Assembly (NCBI GenBank): GCA_943788055.1
Contig: CALSOU010000005.1
Span: forward strand, 1-64,000
Origin: an uncultured Saprospiraceae bacterium
GTDB lineage: Bacteria > Bacteroidota > Bacteroidia > Chitinophagales > Saprospiraceae
Length of the DNA stretch: 64,000 nt
Reading direction: 5' to 3'
The first letter of the stretch is position 1, and every line of letters starts with the position of its first letter. The translations under genes were made by a program, and so were the position numbers. The notes below the pieces were generated by a model. The model worked only from the letters and a program-made list of their open reading frames with translations. It did not search any database and was not told where the DNA came from. Below, piece after piece: positions 57,001-64,000 of this stretch.

Positions 57001-58105
57001 ATTTACCTCGGATAAATCTAAGTGGAGTAAATGTATCGTTGTTGAGACTTCTCATGTAGAATTCTACGATGCTGCTTATGATCAAGAAGGAGATGCTGTT
57101 CAGCTTGAAATGAGATCACATCCTTCAGTTTCTAGAGATCAAGTGGATGAAAATGGAGATCCTCAAGAAGAAGGAGACGGAACAGTAGGTTTCGGTTGGT
57201 TCCCTGGTTATGCGGTTGATGTTGAAACTGGAGAACGCTTAAATATTTTCTTCGGTGAGAATTCTACTTACGGAGGAGAATATAGTGACTTAGTTGGAAA
57301 CATTGGTCGTGACATGACTTGGAATCCTAATTCAGTTCTCGCAGTTGAAACTCCTGAAGGAAAAGATTTCTCTATCTGGAATTTCTTAACAGGTGGTCAA
57401 CATACTATCTATGTTACTAGAACTGAATATGATGAATGTCAGGGACTAGTTGAGTTTTATGAGGAAGGTGCAGCAACAAACAAGAAGTTAAGAGGTCATC
57501 GTTGGATTACTTGGACTGGTATACCTTTAGTTAATCCAGGTAATCAATTGCTGTCTTACCAAGACGGATTGATTCCAAACGATGTTACAATCAAATTGAG
57601 AGTAGACAATACGTTTGGAGAAGAGCTTGATTTTGTAGAGGATGACTTTGAGCCAAGAGAAGGATTAAATCCTGTATATGAATTTGAAATTCGCGGAAAA
57701 GAGGCAGTTCCTGTTGACGAAACTACTATTGATGATGCGTTGTCAAATGTAAATGTGGTTCCAAATCCATATTATGGTAATTCAACCTACGAGGTAACTC
57801 AGAATGATGCAAGAGTAAAAATCACTAATGTACCGCAGGTTGCAACTATATCTATTTATTCTTTGGACGGTCGATTTATAGCACAGTTCAAAAGAGACGC
57901 TATGAGACTAGGAATTAACCGAGCAACAGCAAGTGTTAATTTCTCTCAAGAGGAAGCTTCAGTTGTTTGGAACCTTAAGAACAGTGCGGGAATTCCGGTT
58001 TCTAGCGGTGTTTATTTGATTCATGTGTTGGACGAGCAAACAGGTGCTCAAAAAACCATTAAGTGGTTTGGTATCAATCGTAAGTTTGATCCTAGTGGAT
58101 TATAA
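54071..58105 (+). CDS. very large secreted protein with VPNPYY-type C-terminal domain
   Basis: The 1344-residue product has a signal peptide (about 1-20, MKKILFLFLAVMAHSAVFAY) and is rich in Asp, Glu, Gly and aromatic residues, consistent with an exported beta-rich protein. It has repeated tryptophan- and Cys-containing stretches (GDVWWNLQQGQYFVP, CYFAMWVDGDLGCSEDDYI). The end, VNVVPNPYYGNSTYEVTQND and ISIYSLDGRFIAQFKRD with VSSGVYLIHVLDEQ, resembles a T9SS/FlgD-Ig-like C-terminal domain. It lies between the receptor (33-base gap) and the PorV-like gene (26-base gap), so the three are one operon. I do not recognise a function for the body. Confidence 0.8.
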   Translation: MKKILFLFLAVMAHSAVFAYISPSKKKTKSPTNINLREDCLEGNEIATQNINNVRATLLSSGDVWWNLQQGQYFVPNTPPEIEDVSSIFAGAVWIGGYEPVEGGQDILKIAATTYRTQGGDFYPGPLNDETGTTEKEVCEQWDRFFRVTGTEIDQHRVNVINYRNQGVEYPKDSMPDNIRYYPGLGNTDFVLKYGFPLPDAGQGLASFYDDPNSAIDVYDPENGDYPKIDVRGCEEFVQYPDEMYFWIYNDQGGPHLGTQGQAIQMEVQVQAFAYESNDELNDMTFQRYKLINRAQTVIKDCYFAMWVDGDLGCSEDDYIGCDSARSMAILYNQDEIDGNPGSDCPGGVATYGGNVPVLGIDYFRGPLKPQIFGDDGELLELPNPFAEADTFVEIGMSSFVYTNRQGAGEHPPGTWDPETAEEHYRLLDGQWRDGLPITFGGSGYNIGSTDTIRYVLPGAPAQDNDWSMCTAGLGFGDRRTIQASGPFVLKQGAINELIIGVVWVPNQVYPCPELNNLNKADDLAQALFDNCFQTLDGPQGPDVDIVELDRQVIILLSNDTILSNNKFEEYSEVDIFATDSVAKALPDEDISYKFEGYLLYQLRTPNSASNLDDIENARLVRQVDVVNNVTTMYNWTSLVNPLPGNNELVYTPELEVVGSDNGIRHSFSLTEDAFSQGSPRLINHKEYYYFAVAYGYNEYEPFNPQTGVGQQRPFITGRRTFGVVTVVPRPIVYDALNTFYGDGPIVTRKQGVGNQGQFVELEDDMYDKILAGSTNGDVTYKEASSPLRINIVNPIDVRDGKFRLEINGEFDDDGRMEATDDSDWVLTDLENGAVFKSYGNLESVDERILRQYGFSINISREEDVSNEPEDDLQPGEFVGATLEYADPLNNQWLSFLPNGGPQGANVPFYNYLDQGQSNESDPAGSLRNTNGVNMFPLKLAAFGGQIITPAFRQNTSIAGNVQSRLDLADLNNVDIVFTSDKSKWSKCIVVETSHVEFYDAAYDQEGDAVQLEMRSHPSVSRDQVDENGDPQEEGDGTVGFGWFPGYAVDVETGERLNIFFGENSTYGGEYSDLVGNIGRDMTWNPNSVLAVETPEGKDFSIWNFLTGGQHTIYVTRTEYDECQGLVEFYEEGAATNKKLRGHRWITWTGIPLVNPGNQLLSYQDGLIPNDVTIKLRVDNTFGEELDFVEDDFEPREGLNPVYEFEIRGKEAVPVDETTIDDALSNVNVVPNPYYGNSTYEVTQNDARVKITNVPQVATISIYSLDGRFIAQFKRDAMRLGINRATASVNFSQEEASVVWNLKNSAGIPVSSGVYLIHVLDEQTGAQKTIKWFGINRKFDPSGL

Positions 58106-58131
58106 TTTTATCAAAACAAGAAACTTAAACA

Positions 58132-59178
58132 ATGATTAAACATATATTAATAATAATAGCATTTGTTTTACCTGCTCTATCTTGGGCAGGTAATCCAGAT
58201 CGGCAAGGAGAAGCAGGCGCCTATGAGCTTTTATTAAGTCCATGGGGAAATGGTTCTGGAGTTAATCTAATGAACACTTCTTCTATTAGTGGTGTCGAAG
58301 CAATGAGGTTGAACCCTGCTGGATTACATTTTGAAGGTAAGACTCAGTTTGCCGTAGGGCATATGAGGTTATTCCAAGGAGTTGGTGTAAACATGAATTC
58401 TGCTGGATTAGCATTTAAAGTTGGAAAAGCAGGTACACTGGGTTTTAGTCTGTCATCTATGGATTTTGGTGATATTGCAATTACAACAGAAAATCAACCA
58501 GAAGGAAATGGAGGAACCTTCTCTCCAAACTTTGTTCATATTGGTGTTGGCTATAGCCAAAGCTACAAAGACAAAATCTTTGTTGGAGTGCTATTTCGAG
58601 GTATTTCACAGTCTGTTATTGACGTAACGGCAACAGGAATAGGTCTTGATGCAGGCGTTCAATACAGAGGTGGAGCAAATAATCAAGTACGACTTGGAAT
58701 ATCTTTGAGAAATGTTGGTCCTGCAATGAGGTTTAATGGTGAAGGTCTTTCAGAAGAGGTAACCGTTAATCAACCGCAGACTAATCAGTATTTTCTGAGA
58801 AGTTACATTCGTTCTTCAAAATTTGAGTTGCCTACAATACTAAATCTTGGAGCAAGTTATGACTTCCTTTTTGCAGGTGGACGAGATTATTTGAGAACAA
58901 TGGCAAATTTCACATCTAATGCCTTTTCAAGAGATAATCTAGGAGTTGCTGCAGAGTATTCTTTTAAAGAGGTTCTACAGGTAAGAGCAGGATACAAAGT
59001 TGCCCTTGGTTCAGTCGAAGATGGAACTGATGACGTTTATACTGGAATTTCTGCAGGGTTTTCAGCGGGATTCAAAACAAGTAAGAATAGTGATAATCGA
59101 TTAATGATTGATTATGCTTACCGAACAACACAGTATTTTGCTGGTACACACAATATAGGACTTCGATATACTCTATAG
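58132..59178 (+). CDS. PorV/PorQ family outer-membrane protein
   Basis: The 348-residue product has a signal peptide (about 1-19, ending SWAG) and a FadL-like barrel of the PorV/PorQ type: SISGVEAMRLNPAGLHFEGKT near the N-terminus, repeated amphipathic strands (LGFSLSSMDFGDIAIT, VGVLFRGISQSVIDVTATGI, VRAGYKVALGSVEDG), ending NIGLRYTL. PorV shuttles T9SS substrates at the outer membrane; this paralogue is in an operon with a receptor and a giant secreted protein, so it may serve that protein specifically. A terminator follows at 59204. Confidence 0.85.
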   Translation: MIKHILIIIAFVLPALSWAGNPDRQGEAGAYELLLSPWGNGSGVNLMNTSSISGVEAMRLNPAGLHFEGKTQFAVGHMRLFQGVGVNMNSAGLAFKVGKAGTLGFSLSSMDFGDIAITTENQPEGNGGTFSPNFVHIGVGYSQSYKDKIFVGVLFRGISQSVIDVTATGIGLDAGVQYRGGANNQVRLGISLRNVGPAMRFNGEGLSEEVTVNQPQTNQYFLRSYIRSSKFELPTILNLGASYDFLFAGGRDYLRTMANFTSNAFSRDNLGVAAEYSFKEVLQVRAGYKVALGSVEDGTDDVYTGISAGFSAGFKTSKNSDNRLMIDYAYRTTQYFAGTHNIGLRYTL

Positions 59179-59203
59179 AAAGTCTAAAGTCTGGTTAAGA
59201 ATT

Positions 59204-59239
59204 AAAATGCATGCTTCATTTTTGGGGCATGCATTTTTT
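59204..59239 (+). terminator. rho-independent terminator after the PorV-like gene
   Basis: AAAATGCATGC (59204-59214) pairs with GCATGCATTTT (59227-59237) and is followed by further T bases. It ends the receptor, secreted-protein, PorV-like operon. Confidence 0.85.
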
Positions 59240-59480
59240 GTATAGTTGGATAATTGACTAACTAGTAGATTGTAAAGTCTATATACATTATATTTTATTG
59301 TTACTTTTGTAATACTAGCTATTTTGACAATGTTCGTTGATCCTAGGAATTAGGAAAACAGCCGCTAGCTTAGAGCTTTGTGTACTTTCTTGATAGAGCA
59401 AAGCAAAAGTCTATATTCCTATTTACTTTTAAGAGAGATGTCTCGAAAAGAGACATGAATCAAAAAATACATTATTTGTT
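59240..59480. other. intergenic stretch before greA
   Basis: No gene is visible. A TACTTTTG at 59302-59309 matches the -7 consensus but lies far from greA and lacks a good -33 partner; AT-rich leader sequence follows. Confidence 0.4.
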
Positions 59481-59954
59481 ATGAGTGATATATCTTACAT
59501 GACTCAAGAGAGTTACGACAAACTGAGTGAAGTTCTCATGAACTTAAAAACAGTAGAAAGAGCTAAAGCTTCGGCGGCTATTGCTGAAGCTCGTGAAAAG
59601 GGTGACTTATCAGAGAATGCTGAGTATGACGCGGCAAAAGATGCTCAGGGTATGCTTGAAGCGAAAATAAATGCCATGGAGAAGTCGTTAGCTAGTGCAA
59701 GGATAATTGATGAAAGTCAACTAGATACGTCGAAGGTAACAGTTCTTTCCAGAGTTACGATAAAGAATGTTAAGAACGGCAAGGAGATTTCTTACAAGTT
59801 AGTTGCACCATCTGAAGCAGATCTCAAAGAGAAAAAGATTTCTGTTAAATCCCCCATTGGTGAAGGACTTTTGGGAAAAGCGGTCGGCGATTTAGTTCAA
59901 ATTACTACTCCTGCGGCAACTATGGAATTTGAAATAACAAACATAACAATATAG
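59481..59954 (+). CDS. greA: transcription elongation factor GreA
   Basis: The 157-residue factor rescues backtracked RNA polymerase by stimulating cleavage of the transcript. The N-terminal coiled coil carries the acidic tip motif EKGDLSENAEYDAAKDAQ (about 40-57), and the C-terminal FKBP-like domain ends in SPIGEGLLGKAVGD and ATMEFEITNITI. The length is standard. Its TAG overlaps the GTG of the HIT gene by one base, so the two are coupled. Confidence 0.96.
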   Translation: MSDISYMTQESYDKLSEVLMNLKTVERAKASAAIAEAREKGDLSENAEYDAAKDAQGMLEAKINAMEKSLASARIIDESQLDTSKVTVLSRVTIKNVKNGKEISYKLVAPSEADLKEKKISVKSPIGEGLLGKAVGDLVQITTPAATMEFEITNITI

Positions 59955-60346
59955 TGGCAAGTATATTCACAAGAATTATTAATGGAGAGATACCTTGTCA
60001 CTTGATTGGCGAAGATGAAGATAACTTTGCTTTTCTAGATATTTTTCCATTGAGGCCTGGGCACATTTTAGTGGTTCCGAAACAGGAAGTAGACTACATT
60101 TTCGATTTACCAGAGAAACAGTTGGTATCTTTACATGTATTCTCCAAGAAAATAGCTGTAGCGCAGATAAAAGCATTTCCATGCAAAAGAATTGGTACAG
60201 CTGTAATCGGACTTGAAGTTCCGCATGCTCACATCCATTTAGTGCCGATGAATCAAACTAGTGACCTAGATTTCACTCAACCAAAATTGAGTATTTCACA
60301 ATCAGACCTAGAAGAACACGCCAAGGCTATTCGAAGTCATCTTTAA
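59954..60346 (+). CDS. HIT family hydrolase
   Basis: The 130-residue protein has the histidine triad VPHAHIHLVP near residue 95-105 and the usual N-terminal ASIFTRIINGEIPCHLIGED and HILVVPKQEVDYIFDL. HIT proteins hydrolyse dinucleoside polyphosphates or AMP-linked substrates. The start is GTG, overlapping the greA stop (TAGTG). Confidence 0.93.
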   Translation: MASIFTRIINGEIPCHLIGEDEDNFAFLDIFPLRPGHILVVPKQEVDYIFDLPEKQLVSLHVFSKKIAVAQIKAFPCKRIGTAVIGLEVPHAHIHLVPMNQTSDLDFTQPKLSISQSDLEEHAKAIRSHL

Positions 60347-60355
60347 TTGTAGAAT

Positions 60356-61819
60356 TTGAGCAGTTACTTAAAGAAATTAGCAGGTGAGACGGTCATATAT
60401 GGTATAGGAGCAGTCTTGCCAAAAGTTGTTAATTTTCTTTTAGTAGCCTCCTATCTGACTTTTCAAATAGACGAAGATAAGTATGGAATACATGGGATTA
60501 TGTATTCATTTGTGACGCTGGCTTTGGTTTTCTTTACACTTAGAATGGAAACAACTTTTTTTAAATTTTCTTCGGATGCATCTTATGAACCAAAGAAAGT
60601 ATTCAATATTGCAGTTACCGTTGTGCTCGGTTCAGCTGGACTACTGATGACATTGATGTTGCTATTTAGGTCCAGTATTTCAAGCGCCTTGACAAGACCG
60701 GAGGACAGTAGGTTTGTCGTGTATTTTGCTGTTATTTTGTTTCTGGACGCTCTTAGTTCCGTGCCCTTTGCTCAATTACGCATGACCAATCGTCCTGTGA
60801 AGTTTTCTGCGATAAGAATTGTCAATTCATTGATCACGGTAGGTTTGATTGTGTTCTGTTTTAATATATTACCGCATGTGTCAGCTCTTCATTGGATGTA
60901 TGATGAAGTGTATTTTCTTGACTATACATTCTTGGCGAATTTAGTAGGTAGCTTTTTTGTAGTTCTTATGTTATATAAAGAGTTGTCCGCTTATCGTTTT
61001 AGTTGGGATAAAGAACTAGTCAAGAAAATGTTTGCTTTTGCTTGGCCACTGATAATTGTCGGAGTTGCAGGTTCAATAAATCAATTCTCTGATCGAATCT
61101 TTGTATCATATCTGACGGAGTCTGTTGACGGAGACCAAAACTTTTTCAATGCGGGTGTTTTTACTGGTGCTATTAAGATTGCTGTAATTATGAATCTTTT
61201 CGTTACAGCTTTTAATTATGCCGCAGAGCCTTTTTTCTTCAAGAACACATCGAAAGAAGCTAGAACTAAAATTTATGGTCAAGTTGCTCTAGCTTTCACA
61301 ATATGTGGAATGATGATTTTCCTTTTTGTAACCGGATTTTTAGACATTCTGAAGTTCATGATCGATGAGAAATACCACAAGGTTTTATTTGTCGTTCCTA
61401 TTGCCTTACTAGCTAACTTGTTTCTAGGTCTTTACTACAATTTTTCTATTTGGTATAAGATAAGCGGTAAGACTATTTTCGGAGCTTTAATTGCTACTGT
61501 AGGATCTATAATATTTATTTCTTTAAATTTCTTTTTAATTCCAAGAATTGGAATGGTAGGTGCGAATGTAGCAAGCTTAATTTGCTTTGGTGCAATGACA
61601 ACAATTGCATATCTACTAGGACAAAAGTATTATCCGATCAGCTATCCAATAGGAAAGATCCTATTATACCTCATTCTTGGTGTCGCCTTTTACTATGGTG
61701 TTGAAATTCTAGATGTAGAAGAATTTAGCAAACTAATCCTGTCTAGTTTAACAATAGTAGCTTTTGGTTTAATTGCCTATCTGCTAGATTTCCGCAATTT
61801 CCGAAATATACTAAGCTAG
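60356..61819 (+). CDS. MATE/MurJ-like polysaccharide flippase family protein
   Basis: The 487-residue protein has about 12-14 membrane helices and opens with LKKLAGETVIYGIGAVLPKV, a common start for Bacteroidota oligosaccharide or lipid-II-flippase relatives, then YGIHGIMYSFVTLALVFFTLR. The start is TTG at 60356, which gives that N-terminus. It likely flips a lipid-linked saccharide; it is unlinked to the polysaccharide locus and could be a general envelope flippase. Confidence 0.85.
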   Translation: MSSYLKKLAGETVIYGIGAVLPKVVNFLLVASYLTFQIDEDKYGIHGIMYSFVTLALVFFTLRMETTFFKFSSDASYEPKKVFNIAVTVVLGSAGLLMTLMLLFRSSISSALTRPEDSRFVVYFAVILFLDALSSVPFAQLRMTNRPVKFSAIRIVNSLITVGLIVFCFNILPHVSALHWMYDEVYFLDYTFLANLVGSFFVVLMLYKELSAYRFSWDKELVKKMFAFAWPLIIVGVAGSINQFSDRIFVSYLTESVDGDQNFFNAGVFTGAIKIAVIMNLFVTAFNYAAEPFFFKNTSKEARTKIYGQVALAFTICGMMIFLFVTGFLDILKFMIDEKYHKVLFVVPIALLANLFLGLYYNFSIWYKISGKTIFGALIATVGSIIFISLNFFLIPRIGMVGANVASLICFGAMTTIAYLLGQKYYPISYPIGKILLYLILGVAFYYGVEILDVEEFSKLILSSLTIVAFGLIAYLLDFRNFRNILS

Positions 61820-61903
61820 GCTTTTATCTCGTTTTCCGAATGATTCATGCATTTTGTCGTATTATCAACTTGACCTGATTGAAGCGCTAAGAACTAGTGT
61901 TTT

Positions 61904-61917
61904 GGGGCGTAAGCCCC
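61904..61917. repeat. short GGGGC-GTAA-GCCCC palindrome
   Basis: A perfect five-base-pair hairpin in the gap between the flippase and the next membrane protein gene. Similar GGGCGTAAGCCC elements are common in such intergenic regions; a degenerate form, GTGCGTAAGCCC, occurs at about 42337. Confidence 0.45.
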
Positions 61918-61996
61918 TACATCTTCATAAAAGCCGAACAAACAGTTGCTAAATCCATTTATATTATAGATTTTTGTAATATATAAACAAGTGATT

Positions 61997-62779
61997 ATGG
62001 ATTTGCTTAACGGTTCTACTAAGTATCAACGATATCTTGCTCGTATTGATGAGTATAAGAAGATCGTCGATAGAAATGAAGCCTTTTCAGCTATACAGTC
62101 GAGAGTAGATCAGATGTCAATTGAATTGACGACTAAGAAGGACAGGTTATTTTATCAGTACGCTCATCAGGCGATATTAGCGGTATGTTTGGCTATAGGA
62201 ATTCTTGCTGTATACCAATCATATTATTTCTTAGGCTTTCTGCTAATAATAGGTGCTGTGGCTTTGAAGATACTTTATAATCGAACGCTAAAGGGATTAA
62301 TACAATCAACAGAGCATGAGCATGAACTAGAAGCTTCGCAGAAGTCTTTTGATTTACAATTGTTCCATAAGATGCAATATCTAAGACAAGGTGTTGAGGT
62401 TAAGATGGCTAGAATTACCATTGTAAGAAACTGCTACATGGTCCTTTTTCCTTTCATGATGATAGCGGGAAGTTTGTTGCTTGGAGCATTAAGCAGTATG
62501 TTCCTTTTTGCACCAGTAATCGTTGCATTTATGATGGGCACTATCTTTTGGTTCTACTTCTTTAAGGACGATCTTGATGATCTTGACTATGAAGAAATGG
62601 AGCTAGAGACATATATTAATGATTTTCTGAAAGCATCAGAAAATAGATTAACAGAACAAGCAATGAACTATACCCCTGAAAACTTTATCATCGATTTAAA
62701 GGAAGAAACAAATACTTCTGCCTCGGATAAGGCTGAAGATGATAATAAAGACACGATTCAATTAAGTCTAAAAATATAG
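61997..62779 (+). CDS. membrane protein with two helix pairs and coiled coil
   Basis: I prefer the ATG at 61997 to the GTG at 61991. The 260-residue protein starts with a helical stretch rich in Lys/Arg/Glu (KYQRYLARIDEYKKIVDRNEAFSA), then two close membrane segments (AILAVCLAIGILAVY and FLGFLLIIGAVALKIL), a charged linker, two more (CYMVLFPFMMIAGSLLLG and FLFAPVIVAFMMGTIFWFYF) and an acidic C-terminus. I do not recognise the family. It looks like an inner-membrane protein with cytoplasmic ends. Confidence 0.75.
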   Translation: MDLLNGSTKYQRYLARIDEYKKIVDRNEAFSAIQSRVDQMSIELTTKKDRLFYQYAHQAILAVCLAIGILAVYQSYYFLGFLLIIGAVALKILYNRTLKGLIQSTEHEHELEASQKSFDLQLFHKMQYLRQGVEVKMARITIVRNCYMVLFPFMMIAGSLLLGALSSMFLFAPVIVAFMMGTIFWFYFFKDDLDDLDYEEMELETYINDFLKASENRLTEQAMNYTPENFIIDLKEETNTSASDKAEDDNKDTIQLSLKI

Positions 62780-62785
62780 GACGTT

Positions 62786-63181
62786 TTAGAGTTTCATGTC
62801 AATATCTAAAACATCACTCTCGTTCCATTTGGGAAACCAAGCAGTCATTTTCACTTTCGCCTCAGTTCTGATATCAGAATTGATATAACTAGCAATTGTC
62901 ACCAAACCGAAACTCAATATTCCTAGGTCGTCTGTATATCCTAAAATAGGAGTCAAATCTGGCAACATATCTATGGGCGAGATTAGATATCCTAAAGCCC
63001 CGATAATTATATTCTTAGCCCAAATAGGAGTATCTTTTCTTTTGTATGCATAGAATAGTAACAATGCAGTGTAAATTACTTTACTTCCTAATTTTGAGGC
63101 CTGATTCTTGATTACTCTAAATAAACCTTTTTCTGAAAACTTGCTGGTAAAAGTCTTAATTATAGATTCCCAATCTTTCAT
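62786..63181 (-). CDS. YkvA-like DUF1232 membrane protein
   Basis: The 131-residue protein contains the DUF1232 hallmark LGYLISPIDMLPDLTPILGYTDDLGILSFGL, with a hydrophobic N-terminal half of that region suggesting membrane association. The family is widespread and its function is not settled. It is convergent with the preceding membrane gene at a six-base gap. Confidence 0.88.
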   Translation of the reverse strand: MKDWESIIKTFTSKFSEKGLFRVIKNQASKLGSKVIYTALLLFYAYKRKDTPIWAKNIIIGALGYLISPIDMLPDLTPILGYTDDLGILSFGLVTIASYINSDIRTEAKVKMTAWFPKWNESDVLDIDMKL

Positions 63182-63484
63182 AGTAAATTGTATTATAGCT
63201 GCCTTCTATTATCAAGAATACGAAAAATTAGTTTATTTTCCAGCTATTGGACAAGACAACTTAGTTGAACGAACTTCAAAAATAGATATCATTATTACTG
63301 ATTAACAGCGTTTTAGATAGACTGTATACTTTAAAAGATAAAAAATGATTATCTTTGCAGCCCGAAAAGAGTTTTGATCTAGTGTAATAGGTCAAAAGAT
63401 ATTATACTAAGCTTTCGAGCACTGTATTGCTGAAAGTTTATCCAAAAAACTTTGCCTTTACATTTTCACAATGAATCACAATAT
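63182..63484. other. intergenic stretch with promoter, no gene seen
   Basis: AT-rich, about 300 bases, divergent between the DUF1232 gene and the glycogen-synthase-like gene. The only clear signal is the -7 element at 63350. No tRNA or open frame was recognised. Confidence 0.5.
63350..63357 (+). promoter_or_regulatory. -7 promoter element for the glycogen-synthase-like gene
   Basis: TATCTTTG matches TAnnTTTG and is followed by GCAG, as often in this phylum. It lies 127 bases before the ATG at 63485. No clear -33 TTG is seen at the usual spacing. Confidence 0.5.
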
Positions 63485-64000
63485 ATGAGTAATAAGTTAT
63501 TGTATGTCACCCAAGAAATGGATCCTTTCACTACTATATCTGAAATTTCAGATGTGGTTAGACAGCTAGCCCCTTCAATGAAGGATAAGGGTATGGACAT
63601 AAGAATTCTCATGCCAAAATTCGGTACAATTAACGAAAGAAGACATAAGTTGCACGAAGTTGTGCGATTGTCTGGAATGAATATTATTGTTGATGACGAT
63701 GATTTTCCATTGATAATAAAAGTTGCGACTTTAGCACCATATAGATTACAGATCTATTTCCTTGATAACGAAGAGTTCTTTAAGAGGAAAAGCATATTCG
63801 TTGATGATGACGGTAAGGATTTTGAGGACAATGCAGACAGAATGGTTTTCTTCTGTAAAGGTGTACTTGAAACGCTTAAAAAGTTCGGATGGCCACCAGA
63901 CATTATCCACTTACATGGATGGATGACTTCTTTGATACCGCTGTACCTCAAGAAGGTTTACAATAACGAACCAATCTTCCAAGATTCTAAAATTATATAT
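63485..64000 (+). CDS. glycogen/starch synthase-like protein (3' end outside window)
   Basis: The gene starts at ATG 63485 (MSNKLLYVTQEMDPFTTISE) and is cut by the window end after 172 codons. The visible part matches the GT5 starch-synthase catalytic domain of the short Bacteroidota type: MPKFGTINERRHKLHEVVRLSGMN in parts, YRLQIYFLDNEEFF, ADRMVFFCKGVLETLKKFGW and PDIIHLHGWMTSLIPLYLKK. It lacks the KxGGL ADP-glucose motif at the N-terminus (TTISEISDVVRQ instead), as usual for this subfamily, so its activity as a glycogen synthase is uncertain. Confidence 0.88.
   Translation, partial: MSNKLLYVTQEMDPFTTISEISDVVRQLAPSMKDKGMDIRILMPKFGTINERRHKLHEVVRLSGMNIIVDDDDFPLIIKVATLAPYRLQIYFLDNEEFFKRKSIFVDDDGKDFEDNADRMVFFCKGVLETLKKFGWPPDIIHLHGWMTSLIPLYLKKVYNNEPIFQDSKIIY

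Noticed and set aside
1-64000. CRISPR arrays, tRNA or rRNA genes, prophage, intact insertion sequences
   Set aside because: I read the intergenic regions and found no regularly spaced repeats, tRNA-like folds, rRNA sequence, integrase or intact transposase; reading by eye could miss a single tRNA.

Overview
The window looks like a chromosomal segment of an AT-rich member of the Bacteroidota, most likely from the Saprospiria/Saprospiraceae side of the phylum. The evidence is several proteins with type IX secretion sorting domains (types A and B), a PorV/PorQ-family outer-membrane protein, a TonB-dependent receptor with a carboxypeptidase-regulatory-like N-terminus, a triple-Y/LuxR sensor-regulator, an UpxY-type NusG paralogue heading a polysaccharide locus, TAnnTTTG promoter elements, a CarB of about 940 residues without the C-terminal allosteric domain, and the short glycogen/starch-synthase-like protein common in the phylum. 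No rRNA, tRNA or CRISPR array was seen. The genus is not resolved.

Layout. 1-8.9 kb is a decaying accessory region: a partial TlpA-like lipoprotein, a triple-Y regulator broken by two frameshifts, an intact T9SS protein with a tandem duplication, a T9SS protein killed by two stops and a frameshift, and a methyltransferase-like gene. 8.9-17.9 kb holds RNase R with a coupled small gene, a DUF2207 membrane protein, a dead REP-associated (RAYT) transposase with its palindromes, a DUF3108/DUF4230 pair, a reading frame with no start codon, and a MacB-like permease. 18.0-36.0 kb is one long minus-strand surface-polysaccharide locus. 36.1-40.2 kb has a further glycosyltransferase and a large T9SS type B protein. 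40.4-50.2 kb is housekeeping: trhO, lspA, a CAP-domain protein, mgsA, uvrC, nadK, carB and a D-2-hydroxyacid dehydrogenase. 50.4-59.2 kb is a three-gene set of TonB-dependent receptor, 1344-residue secreted protein and PorV/PorQ-like protein. 59.5-64 kb has greA, a HIT protein, a flippase-like protein, a two-helix membrane protein, a YkvA-like protein and the start of a glycogen-synthase-like gene.

The most interesting system is the 18.0-36.0 kb locus. Read in the direction of transcription it starts with a winged-helix/nucleotidyltransferase-like regulator preceded by a perfect inverted repeat, then an UpxY antiterminator. It goes on to encode candidates for every step of UDP-ManNAc3NAcA synthesis (6-dehydrogenase, 3-dehydrogenase, aminotransferase, N-acetyltransferase, 2-epimerase), UDP-glucose dehydrogenase and mannose-1-phosphate guanylyltransferase. 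Interleaved with these are cysC, cysD and cysN, the complete PAPS-forming set, but no PAPS reductase. The same locus encodes a sulfotransferase fused to a hexapeptide-repeat domain, an SGNH hydrolase, a polysaccharide deacetylase and a flippase. The simplest reading is a dedicated sulfated, uronic-acid-rich capsule or exopolysaccharide that makes its own sulfate donor. No polymerase, initiating transferase or export complex is visible here, and only one certain glycosyltransferase lies within the locus.

A second theme is decay. Besides the clear pseudogenes, the wbpD-like acetyltransferase has a one-base frameshift before its conserved tail, and the flippase lacks a start codon for conserved N-terminal residues. 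Stop-riddled genes (6.5-7.6 kb, 13.6-14.2 kb) are real pseudogenes; single-base frameshifts could be decay or sequencing error.
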